Shown in pieces: positions 1 through 7,836 of a stretch of 28,652 bases of DNA; positions within the stretch are counted from its first letter, which is position 1; every line of letters begins with the position of its first letter. The position numbers and the translations under genes are program-made. The notes beneath the pieces are model-generated. The model saw nothing but the letters and a program-made list of their open reading frames with translations, had not been told where the DNA came from and made no database searches. The stretch covers positions 1-28,652 of the forward strand of contig SOIC01000026.1 in NCBI GenBank assembly GCA_004377275.1. The letters are read 5' to 3'. The DNA is from Dehalococcoidia bacterium. GTDB lineage: Bacteria > Chloroflexota > Dehalococcoidia > E44-bin15.

Positions 1-11
1 TCATCTAGAAG

Positions 12-137
12 GACGATTCCCTATTTAGACGCGGAGCAGACTTCGAAGAGATGACAAGAGATACCCTAGATTTTGAAGAAGCCTACGCAGCATCGCTGAT
101 TGAACCTCTCGTAAAGGCAAGCGAAATTAGGGCAGCT
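12..137 (+). repeat. Truncated duplicate of the 5' end of the GT/GH130 fusion gene
   Basis: This segment matches 2076-2201 with about 7 mismatches in 126 bp and no gaps. It covers the 39 bp before the start codon and the first 29 codons of the giant gene. From the ATG at 51 the reading frame copies the real N-terminus (MTRDTLDFEE) and then stops at 144-146 in foreign sequence, giving 31 codons. Homology ends where the integrase remnant begins. It cannot make a working enzyme. It is either the scar of an insertion or rearrangement, or one half of a direct repeat flanking the GT4 gene. Confidence 0.9.
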
Positions 138-224
138 TCACCCTAGTAGCGCCTTATAAAACTTCAAGCTATCACTAAAGCTTACAGAGCGAGTATATCG
201 CTGCACCATTTCCGGGCTTTCCCA
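138..224 (-). pseudogene. C-terminal remnant of a tyrosine recombinase (phage-type integrase)
   Basis: Read on the minus strand from 224, the frame gives WESPEMVQRYTRSVSF and then a tail ending KFYKALLG before a TGA at 138-140. This resembles the C-terminus of XerC/D-type integrases, where 'SPEMVQRYTRSV' carries the catalytic tyrosine (the Y of QRYTR). The upstream frame is broken by a shift and stop codons, and no Arg-His-x-x-Arg catalytic region is seen, so only the last 28 residues survive. Its stop codon directly abuts the duplicated gene fragment at 12-137, which suggests that an integrase-bearing element shaped this junction. Confidence 0.7.
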
Positions 225-488
225 CCTGCTCTGTCTTTGATGGTCATGGTATCTATATGCTTCGTATCAACACTCCCTTAGCTACGAAAAGCACTAGTCA
301 CTTTGTGACAGGCGGGCACGTGCTTGTTATTGTCCGTGGTTGAATGCCCCCAGCCTGCATCCGGTAGGCTGGTATGCAGGTGGGATCCTTTCCGGCCAGG
401 TCTATTCCTGCGCTAGGCGAGTTGAAATTTATAATCTCAGGGAGCACAACCCAATAACCTTATTTCATATAAATAGTCGTTTGTGCAC

Positions 489-517
489 TTGACAAGTACA
501 TTAAAATGTGCTATATA
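489..517 (+). promoter_or_regulatory. Sigma-70-type promoter for the GT4 gene
   Basis: A perfect -35 box TTGACA (489-494) is followed by a 17-bp spacer and a TATATA -10 box (512-517). Transcription would start near 524, leaving a leader of about 68 nt that contains the AT-rich 10-bp repeats. This is one of the best promoter matches in the window. Confidence 0.75.
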
Positions 518-521
518 TAGC

Positions 522-561
522 ATAATATATATTAATATATGTTAATATAAGATAATATATG
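522..561 (+). repeat. Four tandem 10-bp AT-rich repeats in the GT4 leader
   Basis: Four 10-bp units (ATAATATATA, TTAATATATG, TTAATATAAG, ATAATATATG) follow one another between the -10 box and the ribosome-binding site AGGAGG (581-586). The period is close to one DNA helical turn. This could bind a regulator, bend DNA or give an unstructured leader; the sequence does not decide between these. Confidence 0.7.
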
Positions 562-591
562 TTGCGAAATAATGATGTCGAGGAGGGTTAG

Positions 592-1896
592 ATGGCGTGC
601 ATTACTTTTATTACACCATATAGGCCCATAATCTGTGGGATTGCGGACTACGCGGAATTCATCACTAGGGAAAGCCTACCCGGCACATGGTCCGTGCTGT
701 CTTTCAATCTGGATAAGTACGGGGTACCTCTTAGCAACGATAGAGTCTCGCTCACTGACCCTGTCTGTTACTGCATACCTAGCCGCGAGGATTTCTCTGC
801 CAGTTCCATCGTGAAGGGAATGAGATACTGTGAAAATGAAGTTCTCTGGTTTCAACACGAATGGGGCATCTGGCCAGACGATGTCAGATTCGTAAGTATG
901 CTAAGAGACTTGGGCCAGACCAAAGTGGTGAGCCTTCACTCACTTCACTTTCAGAGCGGTGAAACGATCTTCGGGCTGCGCCGGCGGGAGTACTCATTCC
1001 TGCAATTGCTACTGCCACACATCGATGCGGTCACGGTATTTAGTGAGGGCAGCTATCAGGCGGTGACGCGAGCATTCCCGGAGTACTGGGATAAGGTGCA
1101 TCTGCTGAGGCACGGCACTCATCTCTACCCTGAAATAGCCCGAATGAGCCGATTGGACGCCAAGGCGAGAATTCATGAATTCTTGATAGGCGAATCCGGA
1201 TTGGATCAAGCAAGCAAAGGCAAGTTGATGCAGGAAGGCATCTTCCTTGACCCGGAGACGACTCTAATAGGCGGAACTGGATTTATCACGGCCGCCAAAG
1301 GTATAGAACCCCTCTATCATGTCCGTGATGTGCTGCATGAGATGATGCCTGGTAGAAAGATTGCAGCGGTCTATGTTGGCTTCTTGCGGCAACGCGACAA
1401 CAGAGCCGACAGTAAGCGTGTCGCGGAACTGATGGCGCGGTACAACGACGCAGGACATTTCTTTTCAGAGACTTTTTTGCCTGTAGATCTACTCCCTGTC
1501 ATGCTAAGAGCTTTGGATATCCAATTCTACTGGCCGAGCGACTGCACTCAGAGCGGAATGATAGCCCATTCCTTGGGCGCTGGGGCTACCATCGCCTGCA
1601 GGGACATGGAGGGTGTTGGCGAAACGGTGAAAATGGCTGGTGGGTTGTCATTGCCGGACTTTGGACGCCTAATTGACGGGATTATATGGCTTATACTGGA
1701 TCCCGGGCTCAGGAATAAGATGTCAGAGAGAGCGGTCAGATATGCCGAGGAGTTCTCATGGAGAAATCAGGCCTTGAAGCACTTTGAGCTGGCAGAGCAA
1801 CTCTGCCGTTCGAGGTTTCAGCGCCTGGCTCCAACTTCACCTCTTTTCACCGCTAGTGGTGTCACCGAGAAAGAGCCCTCTATCGTCTGGAAGTAG
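592..1896 (+). CDS. GT4-type (GT-B fold) glycosyltransferase
   Basis: A 434-residue cytoplasmic protein with no signal peptide or membrane segment. The N-terminus ITFITPYRPIICGIADYAEF and the later 'WFQHEWGIW' are typical of the acceptor-side domain of GT4 enzymes. Residues about 223-260 (IGGTGFITAAKGIEPLYHV) begin the nucleotide-sugar domain with the usual 'GFI..KGI' pattern. The C-terminal part has 'QSGMIAHSLGAGATIACRDMEG', the donor-site region of this superfamily, and ends in 'YAEEFSW'. It should transfer a sugar from a nucleotide-sugar, but donor and acceptor cannot be read from sequence. ATG 592 is set by AGGAGG at 581-586. The next gene encodes another glycosyltransferase fused to a GH130 domain, so both probably act on one glycan, plausibly mannose-containing. 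The gene lies between two 126-bp direct repeats. Confidence 0.82.
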   Translation: MACITFITPYRPIICGIADYAEFITRESLPGTWSVLSFNLDKYGVPLSNDRVSLTDPVCYCIPSREDFSASSIVKGMRYCENEVLWFQHEWGIWPDDVRFVSMLRDLGQTKVVSLHSLHFQSGETIFGLRRREYSFLQLLLPHIDAVTVFSEGSYQAVTRAFPEYWDKVHLLRHGTHLYPEIARMSRLDAKARIHEFLIGESGLDQASKGKLMQEGIFLDPETTLIGGTGFITAAKGIEPLYHVRDVLHEMMPGRKIAAVYVGFLRQRDNRADSKRVAELMARYNDAGHFFSETFLPVDLLPVMLRALDIQFYWPSDCTQSGMIAHSLGAGATIACRDMEGVGETVKMAGGLSLPDFGRLIDGIIWLILDPGLRNKMSERAVRYAEEFSWRNQALKHFELAEQLCRSRFQRLAPTSPLFTASGVTEKEPSIVWK

Positions 1897-2114
1897 GGTC
1901 TCTCTCCAGGGTATTGGCTGAGTCTTTCTTTCAGGTACTCATGGGCTTCAGTGACTATCTTATGGCGGGAAGAATATGATTGGCTCAGGCCTCACATTTC
2001 CTCCTGCGCGCAAGAGCTATTGTATGGTCAATGGCGTATGTGCTAATGTATTATAGATAGTTTACTTCAATACCAGACGATTCCCTATTTAGACGCGGAG
2101 CAGACTTCGAAGAG

Positions 2115-5100
2115 ATGACTAGAGATACCCTGGATTTTGAAGAAGCCTACGCGGCATCGCTGATTGAACCTCTCGTAGAGGCAAGCGAAATAGGGGAAGC
2201 TGATGTAGTAGTTGGCATCCCTTTCCGAAATGAAGCCGATACAATTGGGCACGTCTGTGAGACCTTGGTAAGAGCACTTGTCCAGTTCTACCCTGATAAG
2301 AGGTGCGTCCTTGTTTGCGTTGGTGGCAAGGAGGGAGAGGAAGCCCTACAGGCAGTTCGGCAAGTCCTTCTGAGGCAAACCATACGGCACATTGCCTTCC
2401 TAATGAAAGATGAACTCGTGAGTGGCAGGGTATGGAGCGTGAAGGCAATAATGGAAGTAGCAAACAGACTCCATGCCGACCTAACCCTGTTTGAGGCAGA
2501 CCTTAAAAGCAGAGACGTTAAGGGCGACATTGAAGGTCTGGCTCCAGAATGGGTGAGGCGTCTACTTTTTCCAATAAGCAAGGAAGCTATGGACCTTGTT
2601 ATTCCTAGGTTCAACCGTCATTACCTCGATGCGCCGGGCTCACATCACTTAGTTCGTCCTTTGCTCGCTTCCATTTTCAATCTCAAAGTAGCGGGTTTGC
2701 CAAGCTCAATACTGGGGGTCTCAAGCAAGTTAGTCAGAGCTTATCTCGATAACCCTGATATCTGGAGCGATCAAGTCGGTGAGCACGGTCTTGATATCCG
2801 GCTTATCATAAAAGCTGTCACCAGCGCAGCGAAGATGTGCGAAACAAGCCTTGGAGTGAAGATTAATGGAGGCCACCCAGACAGTGAAACGGTGTGGAGG
2901 CAGCAGATCAGGGCAGTCTTCGAAGGGACATTGGATGGCAAAGAGTGGTGGCAGCAGCAAGGGGACATAGTCCACCCTATAGCCATTTTCGGGGAAAGAA
3001 AGAACCACTGGCCAGAAGAGGTAACAACAAACCCCATCAAGCAGATTGAGCGGTACAAAGAAGGTTTCAATGAGTTTGAAGGATTGTACCAAGAGTTCCT
3101 GTCTCGAGAGGCGTTAAGAGAGCTGCGGAAGCTACGAGGAAGTGATCCGCACGACTTCAGGTGCTCTGCAGGTCTCTGGGCGGAGATCACTTACGATTTC
3201 CTGCTTACTTACTGTCTGGAGCAGAAATACACCAAGGACAACATCCTAAATGCTTTCATTCCAATCTGCAACGCCAGGGAGGCCTGCTTTGCACAGGAGC
3301 TTGGCGGGTCCAAGGAGCGGTTAAGTGTTGCTTATCCCGAGGGGGCGGAGTACTTAATGGCTTCCGTGGCGGAATGGGTGATTGAGCAGAATACCGAGGA
3401 ATTCATCAAGCGGAAACCTGACTTCCTGGTGAGGTGGAGCGAGAAGGAAGAGGCGCTTGAGCCCCTTCTGCCCAGGGTGACGTACCGTGAGTTCATACCT
3501 GGATTTCCTCTTATAGCACCCAAGGAACTTATCGCGCCTACCGACGAGATCGTAAGCACCGATAACATATATAAAGGTATTCTTCAGAGGTACCGAAAGG
3601 AATTCGAGGACTTTCTTCGTGATGGGCTCAAGTTACCGCCAGAGGCGACTTCTGACGAGATAGTCAGGAGCCTGAGAGAGCTGATGCTCGCGGTGGAAAA
3701 GGACACGGGCGAACTCCTTTTAACTGGTGATCTCTCGACCGTGCACGGAACCGTGAGTGTCGCCAGGGCCATATTCCAGAACATGCCTCACTCTGCAACC
3801 TTCGCTCTGAAGCCCGAGGTGGCCGACCGGCTCCTGGAACGCAATCCCCCCAAGAACTTGTTTATCAGATTCGGGGCAACTAGTCTGGATGATCTTGGAG
3901 AGAAATATGGGCCAAATGATATCCTGGCTCTGGCATGCCTCTCAGAGGAGGAGGAACACCAGGCAAGAGTGTGGGATTGGATAGCGGGAAACGCCCGCCC
4001 GGAGCATTTCACTCATTTGAGCATAGAGCCACTGGTGGAAAGCTATGATGATTTCCCCCTACTTAACCAACTCAGAGAGCCATCGCACTTGGTCAAGCTT
4101 GCCGGAAGGATAGTCATCATCAACCTGCCCGCAGGAGCCGGCGGCGAATTCCCCAAGCTACGCTATTCTCTCACAATAGCTAAGAATATCGTTGAGGCTG
4201 AGAGTATCGGGGAAGTCTGGGAGCAGTTCGCGCGAGAGAGAAAAGAATTCGGGACCAGGGTAATAAACTCACTGAAAGGCCACTGGGGAAAGGATCCTTT
4301 GTCAGCGCATAACATATTTGAAAACAAGCTCCAGAGAAAAGTAATCGAGCATTTCAGGAAGATGATCAGCGATCTCGAAAAGGGGGGGGATCCCTATTTG
4401 TTGCATCTGACGACAAACTTAAGCTACCTCGCGAATTGCTACCATCTTGCCTTGTCCCTTCCCGACGGGACGTTCCTCCCTTGCTCTGCTTGGACTTGGT
4501 CCAGCTACAGCTTCAAAGGCGGCAAAGGCTTGCCCAAGCCTCTGTCACTGCATGTAGAGAGAGACTGGGCGTCAAGGGAGTTTCTGGTGGATATGCTTAA
4601 GGCCGTAGGCGGCACCGAGGAGTATATGGACAGGAAGATCATGGAGCTTATGGGTCACGGGGAGGAATCGGATAACCTGGCTCGGCTGATCCTGCCCGGA
4701 TGGGAAGCGGTGGAGGGGGTTATGCCAGAGCAATTGCCACGTCCGGCGGAGCCTGAAGCAGGCAAGCTGTTCAGGTTCACGGGGAATCCCATTATGCGGG
4801 CGATAACGGAACATCCCTGGGAGTCCAAGTACGTGTTCAATCCGGGTGCCATAAAGTTGAATGGCAAGATCTACATTCTGTATCGCGCATGCGGAGAGGA
4901 TGAGGTCTCCCGAATTGGGCTGGCCATAAGCTCCGATGGCTTTCATATCGACGAGAGGTTGGAGGGCCCGATATTTGAACCGGGGGAAAAGTGGGAGAAG
5001 AGGGGTTGCGAGGATCCAAGGCCCGTCCTGATAGGGGAACGCATCTATGTGTTGTATACAGCCTATGATGGTGTGACTTCGCAGATCGCGCTAGCTTCTA

Positions 5101-5732
5101 TCGCTCTTGAGGACTTCCTAGGCCGTCGGTGGAGCCAGTGGAGAAAGCATGGCCTTATTTTCCCAGGCTTTGAGAATAAGGATGCCACTTTGTTTCCGGA
5201 GATGTTCGACGGACGGTACGTCATGTTCCATAGGATTGAGCCAAGTATTTGGTTTTCCTCCTCTGAGCGTCTGGACTCTCCCTGGCCCCGGGAAGACCAT
5301 CGAATACTGCTAGGCCCAGGAGCAGGAATGGCTTGGGATGGGTTCAAAATTGGCGGCGGGTGTCAGCCTATCAAGACCAAGTATGGCTGGCTGCTCATCT
5401 ATCACGGTGTTGACCAGTCCTTTGTCTACCGGCTGGGTGTCCTGCTGGTGGCACTGGACGATCCGGGCAAGCTGGTCTATCGATCTCCCAATCCTGTATT
5501 GGAGCCAGAGGACAGGTGTGAGCTTGGCGAGGAGGGATGCTACGTTCCCAATGTAGTATTCACGTGCGGCGCTGTCCCAATTGTGGATAAGGAGGTCCTC
5601 GAGGATAACGATGAGGTTCTCGTCTACTATGGTGCGGCAGACACAGCTGTATGTGTCGCGACGGCGAAAGTATCCGACCTTATTCCTGAGGAAATAAGAG
5701 AGGGCAGAAACCACGGCAGCTATAAGGTGTAA
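2115..5732 (+). CDS. Fusion protein: N-terminal GT-A glycosyltransferase, large middle region, C-terminal GH130 mannoside-phosphorylase-like domain
   Basis: 1205 residues, cytoplasmic. Residues about 30-290 resemble GT2/GT81-like synthases of the glucosyl-3-phosphoglycerate/mannosylglycerate type: VVVGIPFRNEADTIG near 31-45, an acidic metal-site candidate FEAD at 126-129, then 'PRFNRHYLDAPGSHH'. Residues about 300-880 are unrecognised and largely helical, with a second segment from about residue 530. Residues about 886-1200 are a GH130 five-bladed propeller: 'FNPGAIKLNGKIYILYRA', GCEDPR with likely catalytic Asp967, 'KDATLFPE', 'HRIEPS', and 'GGGCQPI'. GH130 enzymes phosphorolyse beta-mannosides; the related GT108 proteins can instead use GDP-mannose. 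A synthase joined to a phosphorylase suggests making and recycling a mannoside. ATG 2115 has only a weak ribosome site (GAAGAG), but the same start region is copied at 51. Product and linkage are unknown. Confidence 0.8.
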   Translation: MTRDTLDFEEAYAASLIEPLVEASEIGEADVVVGIPFRNEADTIGHVCETLVRALVQFYPDKRCVLVCVGGKEGEEALQAVRQVLLRQTIRHIAFLMKDELVSGRVWSVKAIMEVANRLHADLTLFEADLKSRDVKGDIEGLAPEWVRRLLFPISKEAMDLVIPRFNRHYLDAPGSHHLVRPLLASIFNLKVAGLPSSILGVSSKLVRAYLDNPDIWSDQVGEHGLDIRLIIKAVTSAAKMCETSLGVKINGGHPDSETVWRQQIRAVFEGTLDGKEWWQQQGDIVHPIAIFGERKNHWPEEVTTNPIKQIERYKEGFNEFEGLYQEFLSREALRELRKLRGSDPHDFRCSAGLWAEITYDFLLTYCLEQKYTKDNILNAFIPICNAREACFAQELGGSKERLSVAYPEGAEYLMASVAEWVIEQNTEEFIKRKPDFLVRWSEKEEALEPLLPRVTYREFIPGFPLIAPKELIAPTDEIVSTDNIYKGILQRYRKEFEDFLRDGLKLPPEATSDEIVRSLRELMLAVEKDTGELLLTGDLSTVHGTVSVARAIFQNMPHSATFALKPEVADRLLERNPPKNLFIRFGATSLDDLGEKYGPNDILALACLSEEEEHQARVWDWIAGNARPEHFTHLSIEPLVESYDDFPLLNQLREPSHLVKLAGRIVIINLPAGAGGEFPKLRYSLTIAKNIVEAESIGEVWEQFARERKEFGTRVINSLKGHWGKDPLSAHNIFENKLQRKVIEHFRKMISDLEKGGDPYLLHLTTNLSYLANCYHLALSLPDGTFLPCSAWTWSSYSFKGGKGLPKPLSLHVERDWASREFLVDMLKAVGGTEEYMDRKIMELMGHGEESDNLARLILPGWEAVEGVMPEQLPRPAEPEAGKLFRFTGNPIMRAITEHPWESKYVFNPGAIKLNGKIYILYRACGEDEVSRIGLAISSDGFHIDERLEGPIFEPGEKWEKRGCEDPRPVLIGERIYVLYTAYDGVTSQIALASIALEDFLGRRWSQWRKHGLIFPGFENKDATLFPEMFDGRYVMFHRIEPSIWFSSSERLDSPWPREDHRILLGPGAGMAWDGFKIGGGCQPIKTKYGWLLIYHGVDQSFVYRLGVLLVALDDPGKLVYRSPNPVLEPEDRCELGEEGCYVPNVVFTCGAVPIVDKEVLEDNDEVLVYYGAADTAVCVATAKVSDLIPEEIREGRNHGSYKV

Positions 5733-5733
5733 T

Positions 5734-5750
5734 GCACTTCCGCGAGGTGC
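5734..5750 (+). terminator. Hairpin just after the GT/GH130 gene
   Basis: Stem GCACTTC / GAGGTGC (7 pairs, one G-T) with loop CGC, followed by CTTTC, starts 2 bp after the stop codon. The position fits a terminator, although the T-tract is short. Confidence 0.5.
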
Positions 5751-6088
5751 CTTTCAACTGCCCCACGTCGAAGTTGGGAATGGATTATTGGCTACGCCGG
5801 ACTCAAAGCGTTCTGTAAAAGCTGGAGGGGTGATCCTGGAAGAGTGCAAATTGCTGAGGGTTGCGTATACCCTGACTGCCCGGTGCTTCACCCTATTTCC
5901 GCATCACACAGACATCACACCCACATCACAGATATTGCAAAATAACCCGCTAATTATTACAGTAGTATCGGTCGAAGGCCTAAGTGGTGAGTCCTTAACT
6001 GGTAGAAATACGGGGGTGATAAAGGCACCAAGTTAGGGTTTCAAAATCAGGGTTTTGCTCTCCTCCAGATACGAGAAGTCCTTTGATA
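5751..6088. other. Intergenic stretch holding three 11-bp direct repeats, no gene seen
   Basis: No coding region is convincing here. Three head-to-tail 11-bp units (CATCACACAGA, CATCACACCCA, CATCACAGATA) occupy 5902-5934, about 155 bp before the tRNA-Lys fragment. Repeats of this kind next to attachment sites can be arm-type recombinase sites or iterons, but this is inference only. Confidence 0.5.
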
Positions 6089-6131
6089 ACTTTTAATCAG
6101 GGTGTCGGCGGTTCGAATCCACCACCGCGCG
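6089..6131 (+). pseudogene. 3' half of tRNA-Lys(UUU), likely old attachment site
   Basis: From ACTTTTAATCAGG onward the sequence follows tRNA-Lys from the anticodon loop (c-t-TTT-a-a) through the variable loop GTGTC, the T arm GGCGG-TTCGAAT-CCACC (one mismatched pair) and the 3' acceptor strand. The 5' half is missing: bases before 6089 do not pair with the anticodon stem, and no D arm exists. It cannot be a functional tRNA. Such anticodon-loop-to-3'-end fragments are the usual identity blocks left by tRNA-targeting integrases. Confidence 0.72.
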
Positions 6132-6220
6132 CGACCACACAAAAGTCCATTCCTGAAAACGCTGATGGGTTATAATGAACCTCGGAAAGGAGGCAAGGGG
6201 TTCCCGCCTTTTGCCAAAAC

Positions 6221-6268
6221 TGCATGGGGTGCAAGAGGTCGGAGGTTCGAATCCTATCACCCCGACCA
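6221..6268 (+). pseudogene. 3' half of tRNA-Pro(GGG) with CCA, likely old attachment site
   Basis: TGCATGGGGTGCAAG gives the anticodon loop a-t-GGG-g-t and the 3' anticodon stem. AGGTC (variable loop), GGAGG-TTCGAAT-CCTAT (T arm with one mismatch), CACCCCG, A and CCA follow. The matching 5' acceptor CGGGGTG and D arm are absent upstream. This is a second tRNA 3' half only about 90 bp from the tRNA-Lys fragment and in the same orientation. Confidence 0.75.
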
Positions 6269-6289
6269 GTCTGCAAGGGGAAACTGACA

Positions 6290-6709
6290 TCAATACTCTA
6301 GAGGCAGTGTGTTCATAAATTGCAGTAGAGCGATAAATCCCTCTACCTGAGTCATCAATTTGGGTAAGTCCCCGTCAATCGTCACCTTCCCTAGTGCTGC
6401 CACCATGCTCATCTTCTCCTGCACTAAGTCGAGGAGCGTCTCATAAGAGCAAATGACCCGGGAATCATATTTGGTTTTATCGAGGGGTGCAGTCCTCAGG
6501 TCACTGGGGGCGGGCTGCGTCTCCATTTCCATACTGATAAGATTCCCATCTGCAAGAATGATCGAGTATTGCCTGTCTTCATTCCCTGGGCAGTCAGTGC
6601 CTACCATGAGGAGCCTGATGGTCAGCCCTTTAAGCTTTGACGGGAGCTCCGGATCTGCTTCCGCTTGCTTCAACATTTCATCAATCAGTTCCTTTGATAA
6701 GAATTTCAT
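6290..6709 (-). CDS. SCP2 (sterol carrier)-like protein
   Basis: 139 residues, soluble. The C-terminal half, with 'YDSRVICSYETLLDLVQEKM' and the 'GKVTIDGDLPKLM' motif, matches the SCP2 sterol-transfer fold, a small lipid- or acyl-CoA-binding domain. The start at 6709 is chosen because AGGAGG lies 5 bp upstream; a longer frame to 6766 has no ribosome site and adds a non-family N-terminus. It begins the minus-strand side next to the tRNA fragments and has no obvious operon partner. Function in lipid handling is inferred from fold only. Confidence 0.65.
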   Translation of the reverse strand: MKFLSKELIDEMLKQAEADPELPSKLKGLTIRLLMVGTDCPGNEDRQYSIILADGNLISMEMETQPAPSDLRTAPLDKTKYDSRVICSYETLLDLVQEKMSMVAALGKVTIDGDLPKLMTQVEGFIALLQFMNTLPLEY

Positions 6710-6825
6710 CGCTACCTCCTTTTTTATTTTAGTAACCCATCTCATTAAGAGGGCCAAGAGTTTCACTTTTCATCGACAACTCGATTTTCTTGAGCTCCCT
6801 GGTCACCAGTAGCCGGGGGTCGGTG

Positions 6826-6892
6826 AGCGCTTGAACTTAGCGCTTGCTGCATATCACGCCACAAGAAGTGAAAGTCTGCCGCTTAAGCGCAG
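6826..6892 (-). terminator. Two hairpins after the xer-greA fusion gene
   Basis: AGCGCT-TGAACTT-AGCGCT (6826-6844) and CTGCCGCTTAAGCGCAG (6876-6892) are inverted repeats lying between the end of the fusion gene and the start of the SCP2-like gene. They probably separate the two transcripts. No long T-tract is present, so the call is tentative. Confidence 0.35.
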
Positions 6893-6912
6893 CTCCTTTT
6901 AGGGTATCGTGC

Positions 6913-7704
6913 TTAGTCCTCGATCCTCGCTATGCGATAGCGCAGCGTGCCCGCTGGAGCGGCAACCGCGATGGTCTCGCCCTGCCGGCGACTGAGGAGC
7001 GCCTTCCCTGTGGGTGAGTCGATGGAGAGTTTGCCCTTTGAGGGGCTCGCCTCGCTGGGGTTGACCAGAGTATAGCGCAGCTCTTCATTGGATGAGAGGT
7101 CTTGAAGGGTGACTATGCTGCCCAGCATCACCTTTGCGCTATCACCCTTCTTTGTAGTGACCACCGCCGATTTGAGAATAGTTTCCAGTTGCCTGATCCG
7201 CGCCTCAACCATCCCTTGATGGTCCTTGGCGGCATCGAGGGGGGCGTTTTCGTGGAAGTCCTTATCGGCGGCAGCCTTACGGATATCATCGGCAATCCTG
7301 GGGCGCTCCCCTTGAAGGGCGGAAAGCTCCGCTTTCAGCTCCTGGTAACCCTCTGGTGTCAGGATGATTGCCTCGATACGTCCCCTACCGGGTGGCTCTT
7401 GCTTGAGCGACCCTTTTTTCACGCGAAGATGGACTGCAAGATTATTCTTGACGAGCCCTTCCTTCTTGGCATAGGATAGGAAAGCCCTCACCGGTGCCAG
7501 CCTTTTCATGGTGTTGGCTGAGGAACCCTCCATCCTCTCGGCGTAACTTGCTACCTCGCGGGCGGCAAGCTGGCTCAAGGGGCGCTCCCTGCCATACCAG
7601 CGAACAAACTTATTCAACTCTTGCTGGTATTCCTCCCTCTCCTGGGGAGGCAAGCTAGCAAGGAAATGCGTCGCCGCTTGAACTAAGGTTTTTTCCTGGT
7701 TCAC
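6913..7704 (-). CDS. Fusion of a recombinase core-binding (SAM-like) domain with GreA-type transcript cleavage factor
   Basis: 263 residues. Residues about 6-100 resemble the N-terminal DNA-binding domain of XerC/XerD recombinases (FVRWYGRERPLSQL, SANTMKRLAPVRAFLSYAKK, NNLAVHL); the catalytic recombinase domain is absent. Residues about 112-262 form a complete GreA: an N-terminal coiled coil starting LTPEGYQELKAEL, the tip motif DFHENAPLDAAKDHQG with acidic D149 and E152 in the places used to coordinate Mg2+ in the RNA polymerase channel, and a C-terminal FKBP-like half ending in 'RYRIARIED'. GreA rescues backtracked polymerase by stimulating RNA cleavage. GTG start at 7704, no clear ribosome site, strong promoter upstream. 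The N-terminal domain may target the factor to DNA; this is inference. Confidence 0.8.
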   Translation of the reverse strand: MNQEKTLVQAATHFLASLPPQEREEYQQELNKFVRWYGRERPLSQLAAREVASYAERMEGSSANTMKRLAPVRAFLSYAKKEGLVKNNLAVHLRVKKGSLKQEPPGRGRIEAIILTPEGYQELKAELSALQGERPRIADDIRKAAADKDFHENAPLDAAKDHQGMVEARIRQLETILKSAVVTTKKGDSAKVMLGSIVTLQDLSSNEELRYTLVNPSEASPSKGKLSIDSPTGKALLSRRQGETIAVAAPAGTLRYRIARIED

Positions 7705-7745
7705 TTTGTTATTTTAGGTACTTTGGGTTTCCGCTTTCGATGACT

Positions 7746-7774
7746 ATTTTAGGGTTTTAGGTTTGCTGTGTCAA
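7746..7774 (-). promoter_or_regulatory. Promoter for the xer-greA fusion gene
   Basis: On the minus strand, TTGACA (7769-7774), a 17-bp spacer and TAAAAT (7746-7751). The start of transcription would be near 7739, about 35 nt before the GTG start. Confidence 0.65.
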
Positions 7775-7836
7775 TGACTATCGCCATTTTCGAACCTAGG
7801 GATGTTTTAAGTGTTTTCTGTTTCTGCTACCGGTCA

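Noticed and set aside
2049..2054. TATTAT as -10 box for the giant gene
   Set aside because: No -35 box at acceptable spacing.
5902..5934. CRISPR-like array
   Set aside because: The units are only 11 bp, directly adjacent with no spacers and no cas gene.
5788..6036. 82-codon plus-strand frame after the GT/GH130 gene
   Set aside because: No ribosome site, no family features and low-complexity Thr/His stretches from the 11-bp repeats. Treated as noncoding.
6093..6293. Overlapping short frames on both strands
   Set aside because: They are translations of the tRNA-Lys and tRNA-Pro 3' halves (for example 'GFEPPTS' on the minus strand), a known annotation artefact.
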